Source of the DNA: Pelagadaptatus sp034112445
GTDB taxonomy: Bacteria > Pseudomonadota > Gammaproteobacteria > Pseudomonadales > Cellvibrionaceae
Assembly (NCBI GenBank): GCA_034112445.1
Contig: JAWUVI010000035.1
Coordinates: 1 to 64,000 of the forward strand
Reading direction: 5' to 3'
Length of the DNA stretch: 64,000 bases
The number at the start of each line of letters is the position of its first letter. The stretch's first letter is position 1. Of this stretch, positions 43,616-52,669 are shown one piece after another. The notes under the pieces are model-generated. The model was not told where the DNA came from and made no database searches. It saw only the letters and a list, made by a program, of their open reading frames with translations. A program made the translations under genes and the position numbers.

Positions 43616-46000
43616 TTAAAATGGCAGCTGAATAGTAGGGTCAATTTTTTCTAGCTCTCTTTTAAACAGCTGCTGAATTTGATCAATAATTTTTTGTTCT
43701 TCTGCTTCAAATCTCATGGTGAGTGCAGCGGTTGTATTTGATGCTCTGACAAGCCCCCAACCTTTAGTGAAGTCTACACGTAAACCATCAATAGTTGTGG
43801 CTTTACCATTCTGAAATTCGCCGTTTGCAATTAATTTTTCTACAATTTGGAATTTTTTACTTTCGTCTATCGGAACTAAAATTTCAGGAGTAGACGGTAA
43901 TGTGGGGAAACTAGCAAACAGAGAATCAGCATCTTGATCTCTGAGTGTCATGATTTCAAGTAATCGAGCCGTTGCGTACATGCCATCATCAAACCCATAC
44001 CAGCGATCTTTAATAAAAATATGGCCTGATAACTCTCCGCCAATTAAGGCGCCGGTTTGTTTCATTTTAGCTTTTAAATGGGAGTGGCCGGTTTTCCACA
44101 TGATCGGGCGGCCGCCGTAGCTACGAACAATATTACTAAGCTCACGAGTACATTTTACATCGTACAATACATCGCTACCGGGATGACGCGAAACTATATC
44201 TTTGGCAAATAGCATGAGTAAACGATCGGGCCAAATAATTTGACCAGTTTGAGTAACAACCACAAGCCGGTCGGCATCTCCGTCCAGAGCAACGCCCAAA
44301 TCAGAGTTGGTTTTTATAACCTCAGCAATCAAGGCTTGTAAATTTTCTTCCCGAGTAGGATCTGGATTATGATTGGGAAAGTTTCCGTCTACTTCGCAGA
44401 AAAGAGGCACTACGTCACAGCCTAGCTCTTCAAATAATCGCGGTGCGATTTTAGAGGCGGCGCCGTTGCTTGCGTCGATAACAATTTTCACATCTCCAGC
44501 GAGAGCGACATCTGAGAAAATGCGCTCGATATATTCAGGAATAACCTCTTTTTCAGACGCTTCACCATCGCCCTGATAGAAATCTCCGCGCTGGATGCGG
44601 GATTTAATTTGCAGTACTTGATTATCAGATAATGTGTCGCCATTGATGACCATTTTGAAGCCATTGTATTCGGCGGTATTGTGACTGGCTGTGACAATTA
44701 TACCGCTGTTACTTTCTGGGAATTCACAGGTTGCAAAATAAACCAGCGGTGTTGGAACAAGCCCCAGATTAATAACATTGCAGCCAGTGCTAAGGACGCC
44801 TTCAATCAAGCTTTGGCATAGCTCGGGGCTATGGGTGCGGCCGTCGCGGCCAACAAATAAACAGTCTTCACCGGCGGCAAGTGCTTCACTGGCAACGGCT
44901 TGGCCTATTTTCATTGCTACATCTGGCGTGATTTCGGTGTGGGCAATGCCACGAATATCATAGGCTCGAAATATATTATCTGGGAGGGATTCGGGTTTGC
45001 TTGTGTTGACATCCGCCGAAAGTATTTCGGTTTCTTGTAGATTTAAGACCCCCGAATCTTCTTCTGTTATCTGTACATCCAACACATCGTGACGAGTGGT
45101 TTTTCCAGTTTTAATAATGGCGGAAGTTGCGGTTACCTGTTGTGGTTTTGGTTTTCTACTTGGGTCAATTTTACCGAGCAGAAAATAAATTATGGGCAAC
45201 AAAATAATGGCCAATAAGATATGTAATGCTATAACAGGAATTGCACTTACTTGGGCTTGCTGAATGAGTGCGGCAGAGGGGTAAAATCGCACCAGCCAGA
45301 CAGTATTTGTTACGGCAATATCGCTCGATGGAGTACTGTTGAGCGTGGATGTTTTATAGAGGCTGATTGGTTTAGTAACGGCTTGGCGTAATAGCTCTGT
45401 GTGTCCCGATTCAAGTCCAACTTGTGCTATGCGTTTAAATAATCCAGCGCTAGGAATGGAAAGCAGCAGCGTGCCTATTACTTCGTTATTTTCTTTGTCG
45501 GTGATGGGGCGAATCAATAGAATTTTAGATTCCCCACCAGTAACCAGTTCCGGAGGTACGATATTATTTTGTTCGGCACGATTAAGCATGTCTAATTCTG
45601 TGAAGCTTAACGGCTCGGCTTCACGGTTAATGCGGTCAACTCGATCGAGAGTGAATAATCGCATAGCAATTGCGTCGTGGTAAGCAGCTTTGAGGCTGCT
45701 ATTGGCCGCGCTGACTAAGCTTTGAGAGGAGTTTTGGGCTAACGTCAAAAATGAAGGGCGACTGGCAAATAATTCAACTTGCTGCTGTTGCTCTTTAACA
45801 TATTGAGTAATTGCGGCAGCGCGCTTACGGGCTTCTGTATCAACCAAGTTATTAAGACGAGACTGCTCTTCGTTGGTCACCCATTGGCCGTATAAAATAA
45901 ATCCACTGATGCCAATAGCAATCAGAGTGATGATAAGGCTGGCCAAGGTAATTGGGGATGTGATTTTTTGTTTGAAGTTTAACTTGTTGCTCTCACTCAC
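43616..46000 (-). CDS. algC: phosphomannomutase/phosphoglucomutase AlgC with membrane-anchored N-terminal domain
   Basis: Interconverts hexose 6- and 1-phosphates for exopolysaccharide and LPS precursors. 794 residues, far beyond the roughly 460 of the catalytic unit. Residues 1-340 form an added part: helix 17-38, a periplasmic domain resembling a small sensor domain, helix about 252-275 and a linker. The enzyme starts near 341 (PDNIFRAYDIRGIA). Phosphoserine S439 lies in TASHNT (TGSHNP in Pseudomonas AlgC), and the metal loop is DGDADR at 573-578 (usually DGDGDR). The sugar loop GGELSGH is kept. Such extended AlgC forms exist in other gammaproteobacteria. Confidence 0.92.
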   Translation of the reverse strand: MSESNKLNFKQKITSPITLASLIITLIAIGISGFILYGQWVTNEEQSRLNNLVDTEARKRAAAITQYVKEQQQQVELFASRPSFLTLAQNSSQSLVSAANSSLKAAYHDAIAMRLFTLDRVDRINREAEPLSFTELDMLNRAEQNNIVPPELVTGGESKILLIRPITDKENNEVIGTLLLSIPSAGLFKRIAQVGLESGHTELLRQAVTKPISLYKTSTLNSTPSSDIAVTNTVWLVRFYPSAALIQQAQVSAIPVIALHILLAIILLPIIYFLLGKIDPSRKPKPQQVTATSAIIKTGKTTRHDVLDVQITEEDSGVLNLQETEILSADVNTSKPESLPDNIFRAYDIRGIAHTEITPDVAMKIGQAVASEALAAGEDCLFVGRDGRTHSPELCQSLIEGVLSTGCNVINLGLVPTPLVYFATCEFPESNSGIIVTASHNTAEYNGFKMVINGDTLSDNQVLQIKSRIQRGDFYQGDGEASEKEVIPEYIERIFSDVALAGDVKIVIDASNGAASKIAPRLFEELGCDVVPLFCEVDGNFPNHNPDPTREENLQALIAEVIKTNSDLGVALDGDADRLVVVTQTGQIIWPDRLLMLFAKDIVSRHPGSDVLYDVKCTRELSNIVRSYGGRPIMWKTGHSHLKAKMKQTGALIGGELSGHIFIKDRWYGFDDGMYATARLLEIMTLRDQDADSLFASFPTLPSTPEILVPIDESKKFQIVEKLIANGEFQNGKATTIDGLRVDFTKGWGLVRASNTTAALTMRFEAEEQKIIDQIQQLFKRELEKIDPTIQLPF

Positions 46001-46053
46001 TGAGGCATTCCTTATTTATGTCTGCTGGGTTATGAATTTTGTATTGTAGAAAC

Positions 46054-47247
46054 CTATTGTGCATTTGCAATACGCTCAATTAATTGTCTAGCCAGTAAAG
46101 TTTTACTTTGTAATGCCAAATCCTCAGAGGAGTTTGGCCACACAATGGTTACGGCGTTGTCGTTGCTGTTAAAACCAATGTCACTGCGAGAAACGTCATT
46201 GGCGATGACCATATCCAGTTTTTTGCGCTGAAGTTTGCCTCTAGCATAGTCCACAACATTCTGAGTTTCTGCTGCAAAACCTACCGTAAAGGGCTTTTTC
46301 TTTAAATTAGCAACTGCACTGACAATATCGGGATTTTTGGTTAGTTCAATATTCATGGTGTCGCTTGATTGCTTTTTGATTTTTTGCTTAGCGGGATCAA
46401 CGGGACGGTAATCGGCAACAGCGGCCGAAGCAATAAAGACATCGCAATTTTCACAGGCTGATAAGCTTGCTTCATACATTTCTTGAGCACTTTCAATTTC
46501 GATTATGTCGCATGAATCCGGTTTTGGAATGGCAGTGGGACCAGTAATAAGCGTGACATGAGCCCCAGCTTCGCGTGCGGCTTCTGCTAAGGCATAACCC
46601 ATTTTTCCAGAACTGTGATTGCTTATGTAGCGAACCGGATCGATAGCTTCACGAGTTGGTCCAGCCGTAATCACAATTCGTTTGCCTGTTAATGCCAGAG
46701 TTTGAAATTGCTGAGCTGTTAATAGGGCCAATTGTTCTGCTTCTAGCATTCTACCAAGACCTACATCACCGCAGGCTTGGATGCCTTCTGCGGGTCCAAA
46801 AAATTTCATTTGACGATTGTTTAAAATGGTTAAATTATCTTGATTGGCAGAGCTGGACCACATTGCTTGGTTCATGGCTGGCGCCAAACAAATAGGAGCC
46901 GTAGTAGCTGAACATAAGGTGGTTAGAAGGTCATTGGCTTGACCTTGCGCAAGACGCGCTAAAAAATCGGCTGTGGCTGGGGCTACCAAGATCAAATCTG
47001 CCCAGCGAGCCAGTTCAATATGCCCCATTCCAGCTTCAGCTTCAGGATCGAGTAAGGTGGTATGTACAGGGTTTCCTGATAAGGCCTGCATAGTGAGCGC
47101 AGTTATGAACTCTTGTGCCGCAGAGGTCATGACAACTCTAACGTCGGCTCCATGATCTTGTAGCCGACGAACCAAGTCGGCACTTTTATACGCAGCAATA
47201 CCTCCGGTGACACCTAAAAGTATGTGTTTATTCATTAATGTCTTCAT
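46054..47247 (-). CDS. coaBC: bifunctional phosphopantothenoylcysteine decarboxylase / synthetase CoaBC
   Basis: Two steps of coenzyme A synthesis. 397 residues. The N-terminal flavin decarboxylase has GVTGGIAAYKSADLVRRL, the LVAPATADFLARLAQGQANDL block, PAMNQAMW and the catalytic cysteine in GIQACGDVGLGRM. The C-terminal synthetase shows ITAGPTREAIDPVRYISNHSSGKMG and the KKLDMVIANDV lysine motif. ATG 47247 is used; ATG 47235 is an alternative with a GAAG site. Only about 50 bases separate it from algC; the dut gene usually found between them is absent. Divergent from radC. Confidence 0.96.
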   Translation of the reverse strand: MKTLMNKHILLGVTGGIAAYKSADLVRRLQDHGADVRVVMTSAAQEFITALTMQALSGNPVHTTLLDPEAEAGMGHIELARWADLILVAPATADFLARLAQGQANDLLTTLCSATTAPICLAPAMNQAMWSSSANQDNLTILNNRQMKFFGPAEGIQACGDVGLGRMLEAEQLALLTAQQFQTLALTGKRIVITAGPTREAIDPVRYISNHSSGKMGYALAEAAREAGAHVTLITGPTAIPKPDSCDIIEIESAQEMYEASLSACENCDVFIASAAVADYRPVDPAKQKIKKQSSDTMNIELTKNPDIVSAVANLKKKPFTVGFAAETQNVVDYARGKLQRKKLDMVIANDVSRSDIGFNSNDNAVTIVWPNSSEDLALQSKTLLARQLIERIANAQ

Positions 47248-47333
47248 ATCTCATGCCAACGGTTGGTAGACGCTAAAGATAGCACTGAGTAGGGTTTTGA
47301 TAAATGCTAAATAAGTTCAATTAGAGGTTTGGG

Positions 47334-48008
47334 GTGACAATTAAAGATTGGCCGGTACTTGAGAGACCGAGAGAAAAATTGCTGCGTCAAGGCAGTGATT
47401 CGCTGTCAGATGCTGAATTGCTGGCCATTTTTTTGCGAACCGGTTGCGCGGGTAAATCGGCTGTGGATATGGCGCGTGAATTGTTAATTGAATTTGGTAG
47501 CTTGCGTGCAATTCTAGAAGCAACTCAGACAGAGTTCTGTCTCGCCCATGGCCTAGGGGTGGCGAAATACGCTCAGCTGCAGGCGGTGTTAGAAATGGCC
47601 CGCAGGCACCTTCACGAGCAGTTGGTTAAAGGTGTGGGATTTACGCGGCCGGAATTGGTGAAAGATTATGTGCAACAACAAATGCGCCATCGCCAACAGG
47701 AAGTGTTTGCCTGCTTGTTGTTGGACAATCAACATTGTTTATTAGCGTATCGAGAACTGTTCTTTGGAACGATTGATGGCGCTAGTGTGTACCCCCGTGA
47801 AGTCGTGAAAATTGCTTTACGCTATAATGCGGCGGCCGTAATTTTTACCCACAATCACCCGTCTGGGGTTTCTGAGCCGAGCTGGCAAGATCAACAAATC
47901 ACCAAGCGATTAATAGAAGCTTTAGGCTTGGTTGATATTCGTGTATTGGATCATTTGGTGGTGGGTGAGGGCCCTGTTGTGTCTTTTGCCGAGCGCGGGC
48001 TAATTTGA
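47334..48008 (+). CDS. radC: RadC family protein (JAMM/MPN+ domain)
   Basis: 224 residues. An N-terminal helix-hairpin-helix-like part (RPREKLLRQGSDSLSDAELLAIFLRTGC) is followed by the JAMM metal motif, EVVKIALRYNAAAVIFTHNH with PSGVSEPSWQD. RadC proteins were once linked to DNA repair, but the function remains unclear. The start is GTG, supported by AGAGG six bases upstream. Located between coaBC (divergent) and rpmB, as in E. coli and Pseudomonas. Confidence 0.95.
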   Translation: MTIKDWPVLERPREKLLRQGSDSLSDAELLAIFLRTGCAGKSAVDMARELLIEFGSLRAILEATQTEFCLAHGLGVAKYAQLQAVLEMARRHLHEQLVKGVGFTRPELVKDYVQQQMRHRQQEVFACLLLDNQHCLLAYRELFFGTIDGASVYPREVVKIALRYNAAAVIFTHNHPSGVSEPSWQDQQITKRLIEALGLVDIRVLDHLVVGEGPVVSFAERGLI

Positions 48009-48086
48009 GTAAAAATAGAGAAACAGCTCAATTATTAAGATTTCACGCAAAAAACAGCGTAAATACAGGTATTTACTCGGTAATAT

Positions 48087-48115
48087 TTGCTATTGGAAAA
48101 TGGTTCTGGTATAAA
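48087..48115 (+). promoter_or_regulatory. candidate rpmBG promoter
   Basis: TTGCTA at 48087-48092 and TATAAA at 48110-48115 with 17-base spacing, about 145 bases before rpmB. The 250-base gap between radC and rpmB carries no gene that I can support. Confidence 0.5.
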
Positions 48116-48259
48116 ACGCCGCTCTCTGATTCCGACTCGAATCCTTTTTTTCGAATCCCGTTATTTCAGGCTGTAGCAGGCTCATGTATCGAGCCGTTTA
48201 ATCAAGAATTATGATTCGCCTTACTCGTTAGGCGATGACCTGTAGAAAAGAGGCACAAC

Positions 48260-48496
48260 ATGTCTAAGGTATGTCAAGTTACTGGTAAGCGTCCTGTAAC
48301 TGGAAACAATGTATCCCACGCAAAAAACCACACTAAGCGTCGTTTTTTGCCAAACTTGCACTCTCACCGTTTTTGGATGGAAAATGAGAAGCGTTTTGTT
48401 AAATTGCGTGTTTCTGCCAAAGGCATGCGCATAATCGACAAAGTGGGAATTGAGCAAGTATTGACCGATATCCGTGCTCGCGGTGAAAAGGTCTAA
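48260..48496 (+). CDS. rpmB: 50S ribosomal protein L28
   Basis: 78 residues, highly conserved: MSKVCQVTGKRPVTGNNVSH, HTKRRFLPNLHSHRFW, and LRVSAKGMRIIDKVGIEQV. No zinc-binding CxxC pairs, so the zinc-independent form. First gene of the rpmB-rpmG operon; AGAGG shortly before the ATG. Confidence 0.98.
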   Translation: MSKVCQVTGKRPVTGNNVSHAKNHTKRRFLPNLHSHRFWMENEKRFVKLRVSAKGMRIIDKVGIEQVLTDIRARGEKV

Positions 48497-48543
48497 TCAA
48501 CAGCCTTTAAAGCTGTTCTAACCCAAATTCAGGAGATAATGCA

Positions 48544-48699
48544 ATGCGCGATAAAATTCGTTTAAACTCCTCAGCTGGTACTGGTCACTTCTACACGACC
48601 GACAAAAACAAACGTACCATGCCTGAGAAAATGGAAGTTAAGAAATACGATCCTGTTGTTCGTAAACACGTGATGTATAAAGAAGGCAAAATTAAGTAG
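48544..48699 (+). CDS. rpmG: 50S ribosomal protein L33
   Basis: 51 residues (MRDKIRLNSSAGTGHFYTTD to VMYKEGKIK) with the conserved YTTDKNKR and KKYDPVVRKHV stretches. It has no cysteines, the zinc-free form of L33. An AGGAG lies before the ATG. Cotranscribed with rpmB and followed by a strong terminator. Confidence 0.98.
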   Translation: MRDKIRLNSSAGTGHFYTTDKNKRTMPEKMEVKKYDPVVRKHVMYKEGKIK

Positions 48700-48724
48700 A
48701 TTTATACTCTGCTCAATTATGTTT

Positions 48725-48754
48725 AAAAAGCCCAGCTATACGCTGGGCTTTTTT
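48725..48754 (+). terminator. intrinsic terminator of rpmBG
   Basis: AAAAAGCCCAGC pairs with GCTGGGCTTTTT around a TATAC loop and ends in a T run, 25 bases after rpmG. It argues against translation starting upstream of it for the next gene. Confidence 0.93.
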
Positions 48755-48832
48755 GTGTTTGCAATTAATCGCAATACTGTCAGTATTTTACTGCATGAAA
48801 TACACCGCTGCAGAGCGGACAAGGATAATTCT

Positions 48833-49738
48833 ATGAAAGTCTTACGCACCCCTGATGAACGATTTAACCATTTATCCGATTACAGCTTCGAGCCGAATTA
48901 TGTGACAGTGGCTGATGGTGAGGGCGGAGAGCTTAGAATTCATTATGTAGATGAAGGTGATGGCGAGATTGTGCTGATGATGCATGGCGAACCCTCGTGG
49001 AGTTATTTGTATCGACATATGATTACACTCGTAGTGGCTGCGGGTTATAGAGTTATTGCTCCCGATCTCGTGGGTTTTGGACGTTCAGACAAGCCCGCAA
49101 GTCGGACGGACTATACGTATGAGCGACACGTTAATTGGATGACTGAAGCGCTATTGAATAAGCTCGACTTAAACAATATTACGTTGGTCTGTCAGGATTG
49201 GGGTGGGTTGTTAGGTTTGCGTATGGTGGCAGAGAATCCAGAGCGCTTTGCTCGGGTGGTGGCGGCCAATACCATGCTCCCAACAGGTGACCATGATTTG
49301 GGCGATGCATTTAGAAGCTGGTGTGATTTTTCTCAAAAGGTACCAGAGTTTGCTGTTGGCAGTATCTTAAATAATGCCGCTATAACTGATTTGAGCGAGG
49401 AGATTATTCGCGCCTATGATGCTCCTTTTCCTGATGAATCCTATAAAGAGGGTGCTCGCCAGTTCCCGACTCTGGTTCCGGCAACACCAGATGACCCTGC
49501 TACCAATGCCAATCGTGCTGCTTGGACAGTTCTGTCGCAGTGGCAGAAGCCCTTCTTAACGGCGTTCAGTGATTCTGATCCTATTACGGCTGGTGGCGAT
49601 AGAGTAATGCAGAAATTAATCCCTGGAGCAGAAGGTCAAAATCATACAACCATAGCTAATGGCGGTCATTTTTTGCAAGAAGACAAGGGAGAAGAGCTGG
49701 CTCAGGTGGTGATTGATTTTATGATTGCAAATCCATAG
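48833..49738 (+). CDS. haloalkane dehalogenase-like alpha/beta hydrolase (DhlA-type subfamily)
   Basis: Cleaves carbon-halogen bonds of haloalkanes by hydrolysis, by family. 301 residues with the complete HLD-I set: E53 in HGEPSWSYLYRHM, nucleophile D122 and halide-binding W123 in VCQDWGGLLGLR, cap tryptophan W163 in FRSWCDFS, candidate acid D249 and catalytic H279 in GGHFLQE. Real substrates are unknown; related sequences include enzymes with narrow activity. The start at 48833 has AAGGA seven bases upstream, whereas the longer frame runs through the rpmG terminator. Confidence 0.88.
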   Translation: MKVLRTPDERFNHLSDYSFEPNYVTVADGEGGELRIHYVDEGDGEIVLMMHGEPSWSYLYRHMITLVVAAGYRVIAPDLVGFGRSDKPASRTDYTYERHVNWMTEALLNKLDLNNITLVCQDWGGLLGLRMVAENPERFARVVAANTMLPTGDHDLGDAFRSWCDFSQKVPEFAVGSILNNAAITDLSEEIIRAYDAPFPDESYKEGARQFPTLVPATPDDPATNANRAAWTVLSQWQKPFLTAFSDSDPITAGGDRVMQKLIPGAEGQNHTTIANGGHFLQEDKGEELAQVVIDFMIANP

Positions 49739-49794
49739 TGCTCGTTTTAGCTATGATGAAGTTGCTTGGATTGTCGCTTAGGAAGGTTATTAAC

Positions 49795-50556
49795 ATGACA
49801 TATATGCCTCTGATCTGTTTGATGCTTTTCACTGCCAGTGTTACGGCATCGGAGTTTCAATTAGACGAGTATGTAATGGGTACGGAGGATATAGAATACT
49901 ATCCCCATTATGGTAAAGCATCGGCTACAGATGCAAATTTTTCCGGTTTTGCTAGAGAGTTGTTAGATGAATTTGCACTGCAGTCGGGAGTTCAATGGCA
50001 ATACCGGTTGTTGCCAATTAAGCGACTTTTTCAATTGTTTTTGTACGATGACGTTATCGATTTCAAGTATCCAGACAATCCTGCGTGGCAGCCTCATCTG
50101 CGCAAGGGTAAAAAGATTTATTACAGTGATCCCGTAGGGCATTACATTGATGGCGTGATGGTTAACTCAAATAATCTTTCGATGACAATAAATGATTTGC
50201 GTTTGCTCGGAACTATTAGAGGTTTCACGCCAGAACCATATTTACAACTTGTTGAAACGAAGCGGCTTAGAATTCAGGAGTTTGCAAAGTCAGATCATTT
50301 GATTCAAGCCGTGCTTAGTGGGCGTGTGGATGGGGCATACTTGAATATTGATGTTGCAGCTCATAAAGCGGATCGGTTTAGTAATAGTATGTCTAAATTA
50401 GAGTTTCATGAGGGGTTGCCCCATGCATTAGGCGACTATCGAGTGTCGAGTATACGTAACCCTAAAATCATCACTGAACTGAATGATTTTTTACAAAAAA
50501 ACATAAAATATCGACGCGATTTGTCGCAGAAATACCAAATAAAGTTTATTGAGTGA
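49795..50556 (+). CDS. periplasmic solute-binding-like protein (SBP_bac_3 type)
   Basis: 253 residues with a signal peptide (MTYMPLICLMLFTASVTA) and a type II binding-protein-like fold related to polar amino acid receptors: GFARELLDEFALQSGVQWQY, the RLLPIKRLFQLFLYDDVID block and LIQAVLSGRVDGAYLNIDVA. No ABC permease or ATPase lies nearby, so it may be an orphan receptor or a sensor partner. The start at 49795 follows GGAAGG by eight bases; upstream in-frame starts (GTG 49738 overlapping the dehalogenase stop, ATG 49753) lack this site. Confidence 0.75.
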   Translation: MTYMPLICLMLFTASVTASEFQLDEYVMGTEDIEYYPHYGKASATDANFSGFARELLDEFALQSGVQWQYRLLPIKRLFQLFLYDDVIDFKYPDNPAWQPHLRKGKKIYYSDPVGHYIDGVMVNSNNLSMTINDLRLLGTIRGFTPEPYLQLVETKRLRIQEFAKSDHLIQAVLSGRVDGAYLNIDVAAHKADRFSNSMSKLEFHEGLPHALGDYRVSSIRNPKIITELNDFLQKNIKYRRDLSQKYQIKFIE

Positions 50557-50567
50557 TATAGCTATTT

Positions 50568-51383
50568 ATGCCGGAGCTGCCAGAAGTAGAAACAACCTGC
50601 CGTGGTATTAAGCCACATATAAAAAACCACAGTGTCACAGGAGTCGTCGTTCGCAATGGCAGTTTGCGTTGGCCGGTACCAGTGGATTTAAATTCGTATC
50701 TAGCTGATCAAAAATTACTTGAGGTTAGTCGCCGGGGTAAATACTTATTGCTGCACTTTGCGACTGGGGTTGTTTTGGTTCACTTGGGAATGTCGGGCAC
50801 ATTAAGAGTAGTGTCGACAGGTGAGGCGATCGGTAAGCACGACCATGTTGATATTGGCTTTACGAATGGCAATACCTTACGGTTTAACGATCCGCGTCGA
50901 TTTGGCTGTGTGCTATGGACAGATCAACCGATTGAAAGTCATCGTCTTATTCAGAAGATGGGCCCTGAGCCGTTAACGGATGACTTTAATGTCGACTCTT
51001 TGTTTTTACGTTCGCGCAAACGTACCCAGGCGATCAAAATGTTTTTGATGGACAGCCATGTGGTGGTAGGGGTTGGTAATATTTATGCCAATGAAGCTTT
51101 GTTTGCTGCGAAAATTAATCCCACTAAAGCGGCCGGTAAGGTTTCACGAAAAGCGTATGAGCGTTTAACGGTAGAGGTAAAACGAATATTGCTAAAAGCC
51201 ATAGAGCAAGGTGGCACAACGCTAAAAGATTTTGTTGGAGGTGATGGCAAGCCGGGTTATTTTAAGCAAGAACTATTGGTTTATGGGCGTGGTGGTGAGC
51301 TGTGTGTTGAATGTCAAAAATCATTGATAGAAGTTAAATTGGGCCAGAGAGCAACGGTATATTGCAACCGCTGCCAAAAATAA
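50568..51383 (+). CDS. mutM: formamidopyrimidine-DNA glycosylase MutM/Fpg
   Basis: Excises 8-oxoguanine and other oxidised purines. 271 residues. N-terminal catalytic P2-E3 in MPELPEVETTCRGI, the RRGKYLLLHF lysine region, helix-two-turn-helix GVGNIYANEALFAAKINP, and a C-terminal zinc finger with CVECQ and YCNRCQK (four cysteines). Convergent with coaD, five bases apart. Confidence 0.97.
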   Translation: MPELPEVETTCRGIKPHIKNHSVTGVVVRNGSLRWPVPVDLNSYLADQKLLEVSRRGKYLLLHFATGVVLVHLGMSGTLRVVSTGEAIGKHDHVDIGFTNGNTLRFNDPRRFGCVLWTDQPIESHRLIQKMGPEPLTDDFNVDSLFLRSRKRTQAIKMFLMDSHVVVGVGNIYANEALFAAKINPTKAAGKVSRKAYERLTVEVKRILLKAIEQGGTTLKDFVGGDGKPGYFKQELLVYGRGGELCVECQKSLIEVKLGQRATVYCNRCQK

Positions 51384-51388
51384 GTGAG

Positions 51389-51868
51389 TTACTGGTTAAA
51401 TTTATTTTTTAATTCTTCAACAATTAGCGGGGGCACAAATTTAGAAACATCGCCGCCTAATGATGCTATCTCTCGTACTAACGAGGATGAAATAAACGAT
51501 AAATGCTCTGACGGCGTTAGAAAGATACTTTCCATTTCCGGCAGCAAGGCACGGTTCATGTTGGCCAGTTGGAATTCATACTCAAAATCAGAAACCGCTC
51601 GCAAGCCTCGTAATACACCGCTGGCGTTCTTTTGCTTAACAAAATCGGCGAGCAATATATCAAATCCACAAATCTCAACGTTGTCTAAGTGGCTGAGTAG
51701 TTTTTTGGCCAGGTCGACTCGTTCTTCTAGAGAAAATAAAGGATTCTTTTTTGTACTGGCGGCTATTGCGACAGTAACTTTATCGAATAGGCGGCAGGCG
51801 CGCTCAACCAAATCAAGGTGACCATTGGTTAGTGGGTCAAAGGTGCCTGGGTAAACAACGTGTTTCAT
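51389..51868 (-). CDS. coaD: phosphopantetheine adenylyltransferase
   Basis: Penultimate step of coenzyme A synthesis, transferring AMP from ATP to 4'-phosphopantetheine. 159 residues. The nucleotidyltransferase signature is YPGTFDPLTNGHLDLVERA (TxGH as TNGH), and the ISSSLVREIASLGGDVSKFVP motif is near the end. Monocistronic or with rsmD upstream across about 100 bases. Confidence 0.97.
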   Translation of the reverse strand: MKHVVYPGTFDPLTNGHLDLVERACRLFDKVTVAIAASTKKNPLFSLEERVDLAKKLLSHLDNVEICGFDILLADFVKQKNASGVLRGLRAVSDFEYEFQLANMNRALLPEMESIFLTPSEHLSFISSSLVREIASLGGDVSKFVPPLIVEELKNKFNQ

Positions 51869-51972
51869 GTTAACTCCTGCGCTCAGTTGCGAGCACTATT
51901 CTTTAAAGCTGTGATTTTGCCGGCGATAGTAAACAAATTACACAACAAGTACAAAATCTATTGCCGATATTT

Positions 51973-52536
51973 TTACTGTTCGCGACAGTAGAGGGCGTAA
52001 TTAACTTGTCCCGCTTGCTTTTGTTTGTGTGGTTGCCAGGTATTTGGGATGTTGAGTTTTTGCTGTTTAGGTGACTCTACATAGATTAGGGCGTGTTCGT
52101 TTAACCAGTTTTTCTCTAAGAGCATAAAAATTTGATCCCACAGCTCTGCTTGAAAAGGTGGGTCAATAAATACAATGTCGTAACTCTGATCGGCTGGTAT
52201 GGATAAGAATTTCAGACTGTCTGTATTGATTACTTTACCGTTATGATCGGATAACTGTTCAAGATGATGTTTGATCTGAGTTGCGGCTTGAGAATTTTTT
52301 TCTAAAAGTGTCACTGCTTCAGCCCCTCTTGATAACGCCTCCAGCCCCAGAGCGCCGGATCCACTAAAAAGGTCGAGGCAACTAGCGCCGGCAATGTCTG
52401 TCTGTAACCAATTAAATAATGTTTCTCTAATGCGATCGCCGGTTGGGCGCAAGCCCTCTGTCGTGGTGAACGAGAATTTACGGCCACGCCATTGACCACC
52501 AATGATTCGCAGTTGATTGGTGCTGGTTATTGGCAT
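51973..52536 (-). CDS. rsmD: 16S rRNA m2G966 methyltransferase RsmD
   Basis: About 187 residues. Sequence LRIIGGQWRGRKFSFTTTEGLRPTGDRIRETLFNWL and the SAM-binding LDLFSGSGALGLEALSRGA are characteristic; the catalytic motif is IVFIDPPF. Methylates G966 of 16S rRNA before subunit assembly. A TTG at 52563 would add nine residues but overlaps the divergent promoter zone, so ATG 52536 is preferred. Divergent from ftsY. Confidence 0.94.
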   Translation of the reverse strand: MPITSTNQLRIIGGQWRGRKFSFTTTEGLRPTGDRIRETLFNWLQTDIAGASCLDLFSGSGALGLEALSRGAEAVTLLEKNSQAATQIKHHLEQLSDHNGKVINTDSLKFLSIPADQSYDIVFIDPPFQAELWDQIFMLLEKNWLNEHALIYVESPKQQKLNIPNTWQPHKQKQAGQVNYALYCREQ

Positions 52537-52669
52537 ATTGGGCTTACTTTTTTTCAAGATCAAATCTCTTGCGGTGTGGTAGAATGCTTAGGATTGTAAA
52601 TACAGTTTGAAAGAATGTAGGTTAAGCGAAGTCGCTGATGAGCAACAACTTTTTTGTGAGTAACAATTT

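Noticed and set aside
48005..48214. 69-codon frame after radC starting TTG
   Set aside because: No ribosome site or family signal, ends shortly before rpmB and covers the candidate rpmBG promoter.
48719..48832. N-terminal extension of the haloalkane dehalogenase
   Set aside because: It runs through a strong intrinsic terminator; the ATG at 48833 has a good ribosome site and gives the family length.
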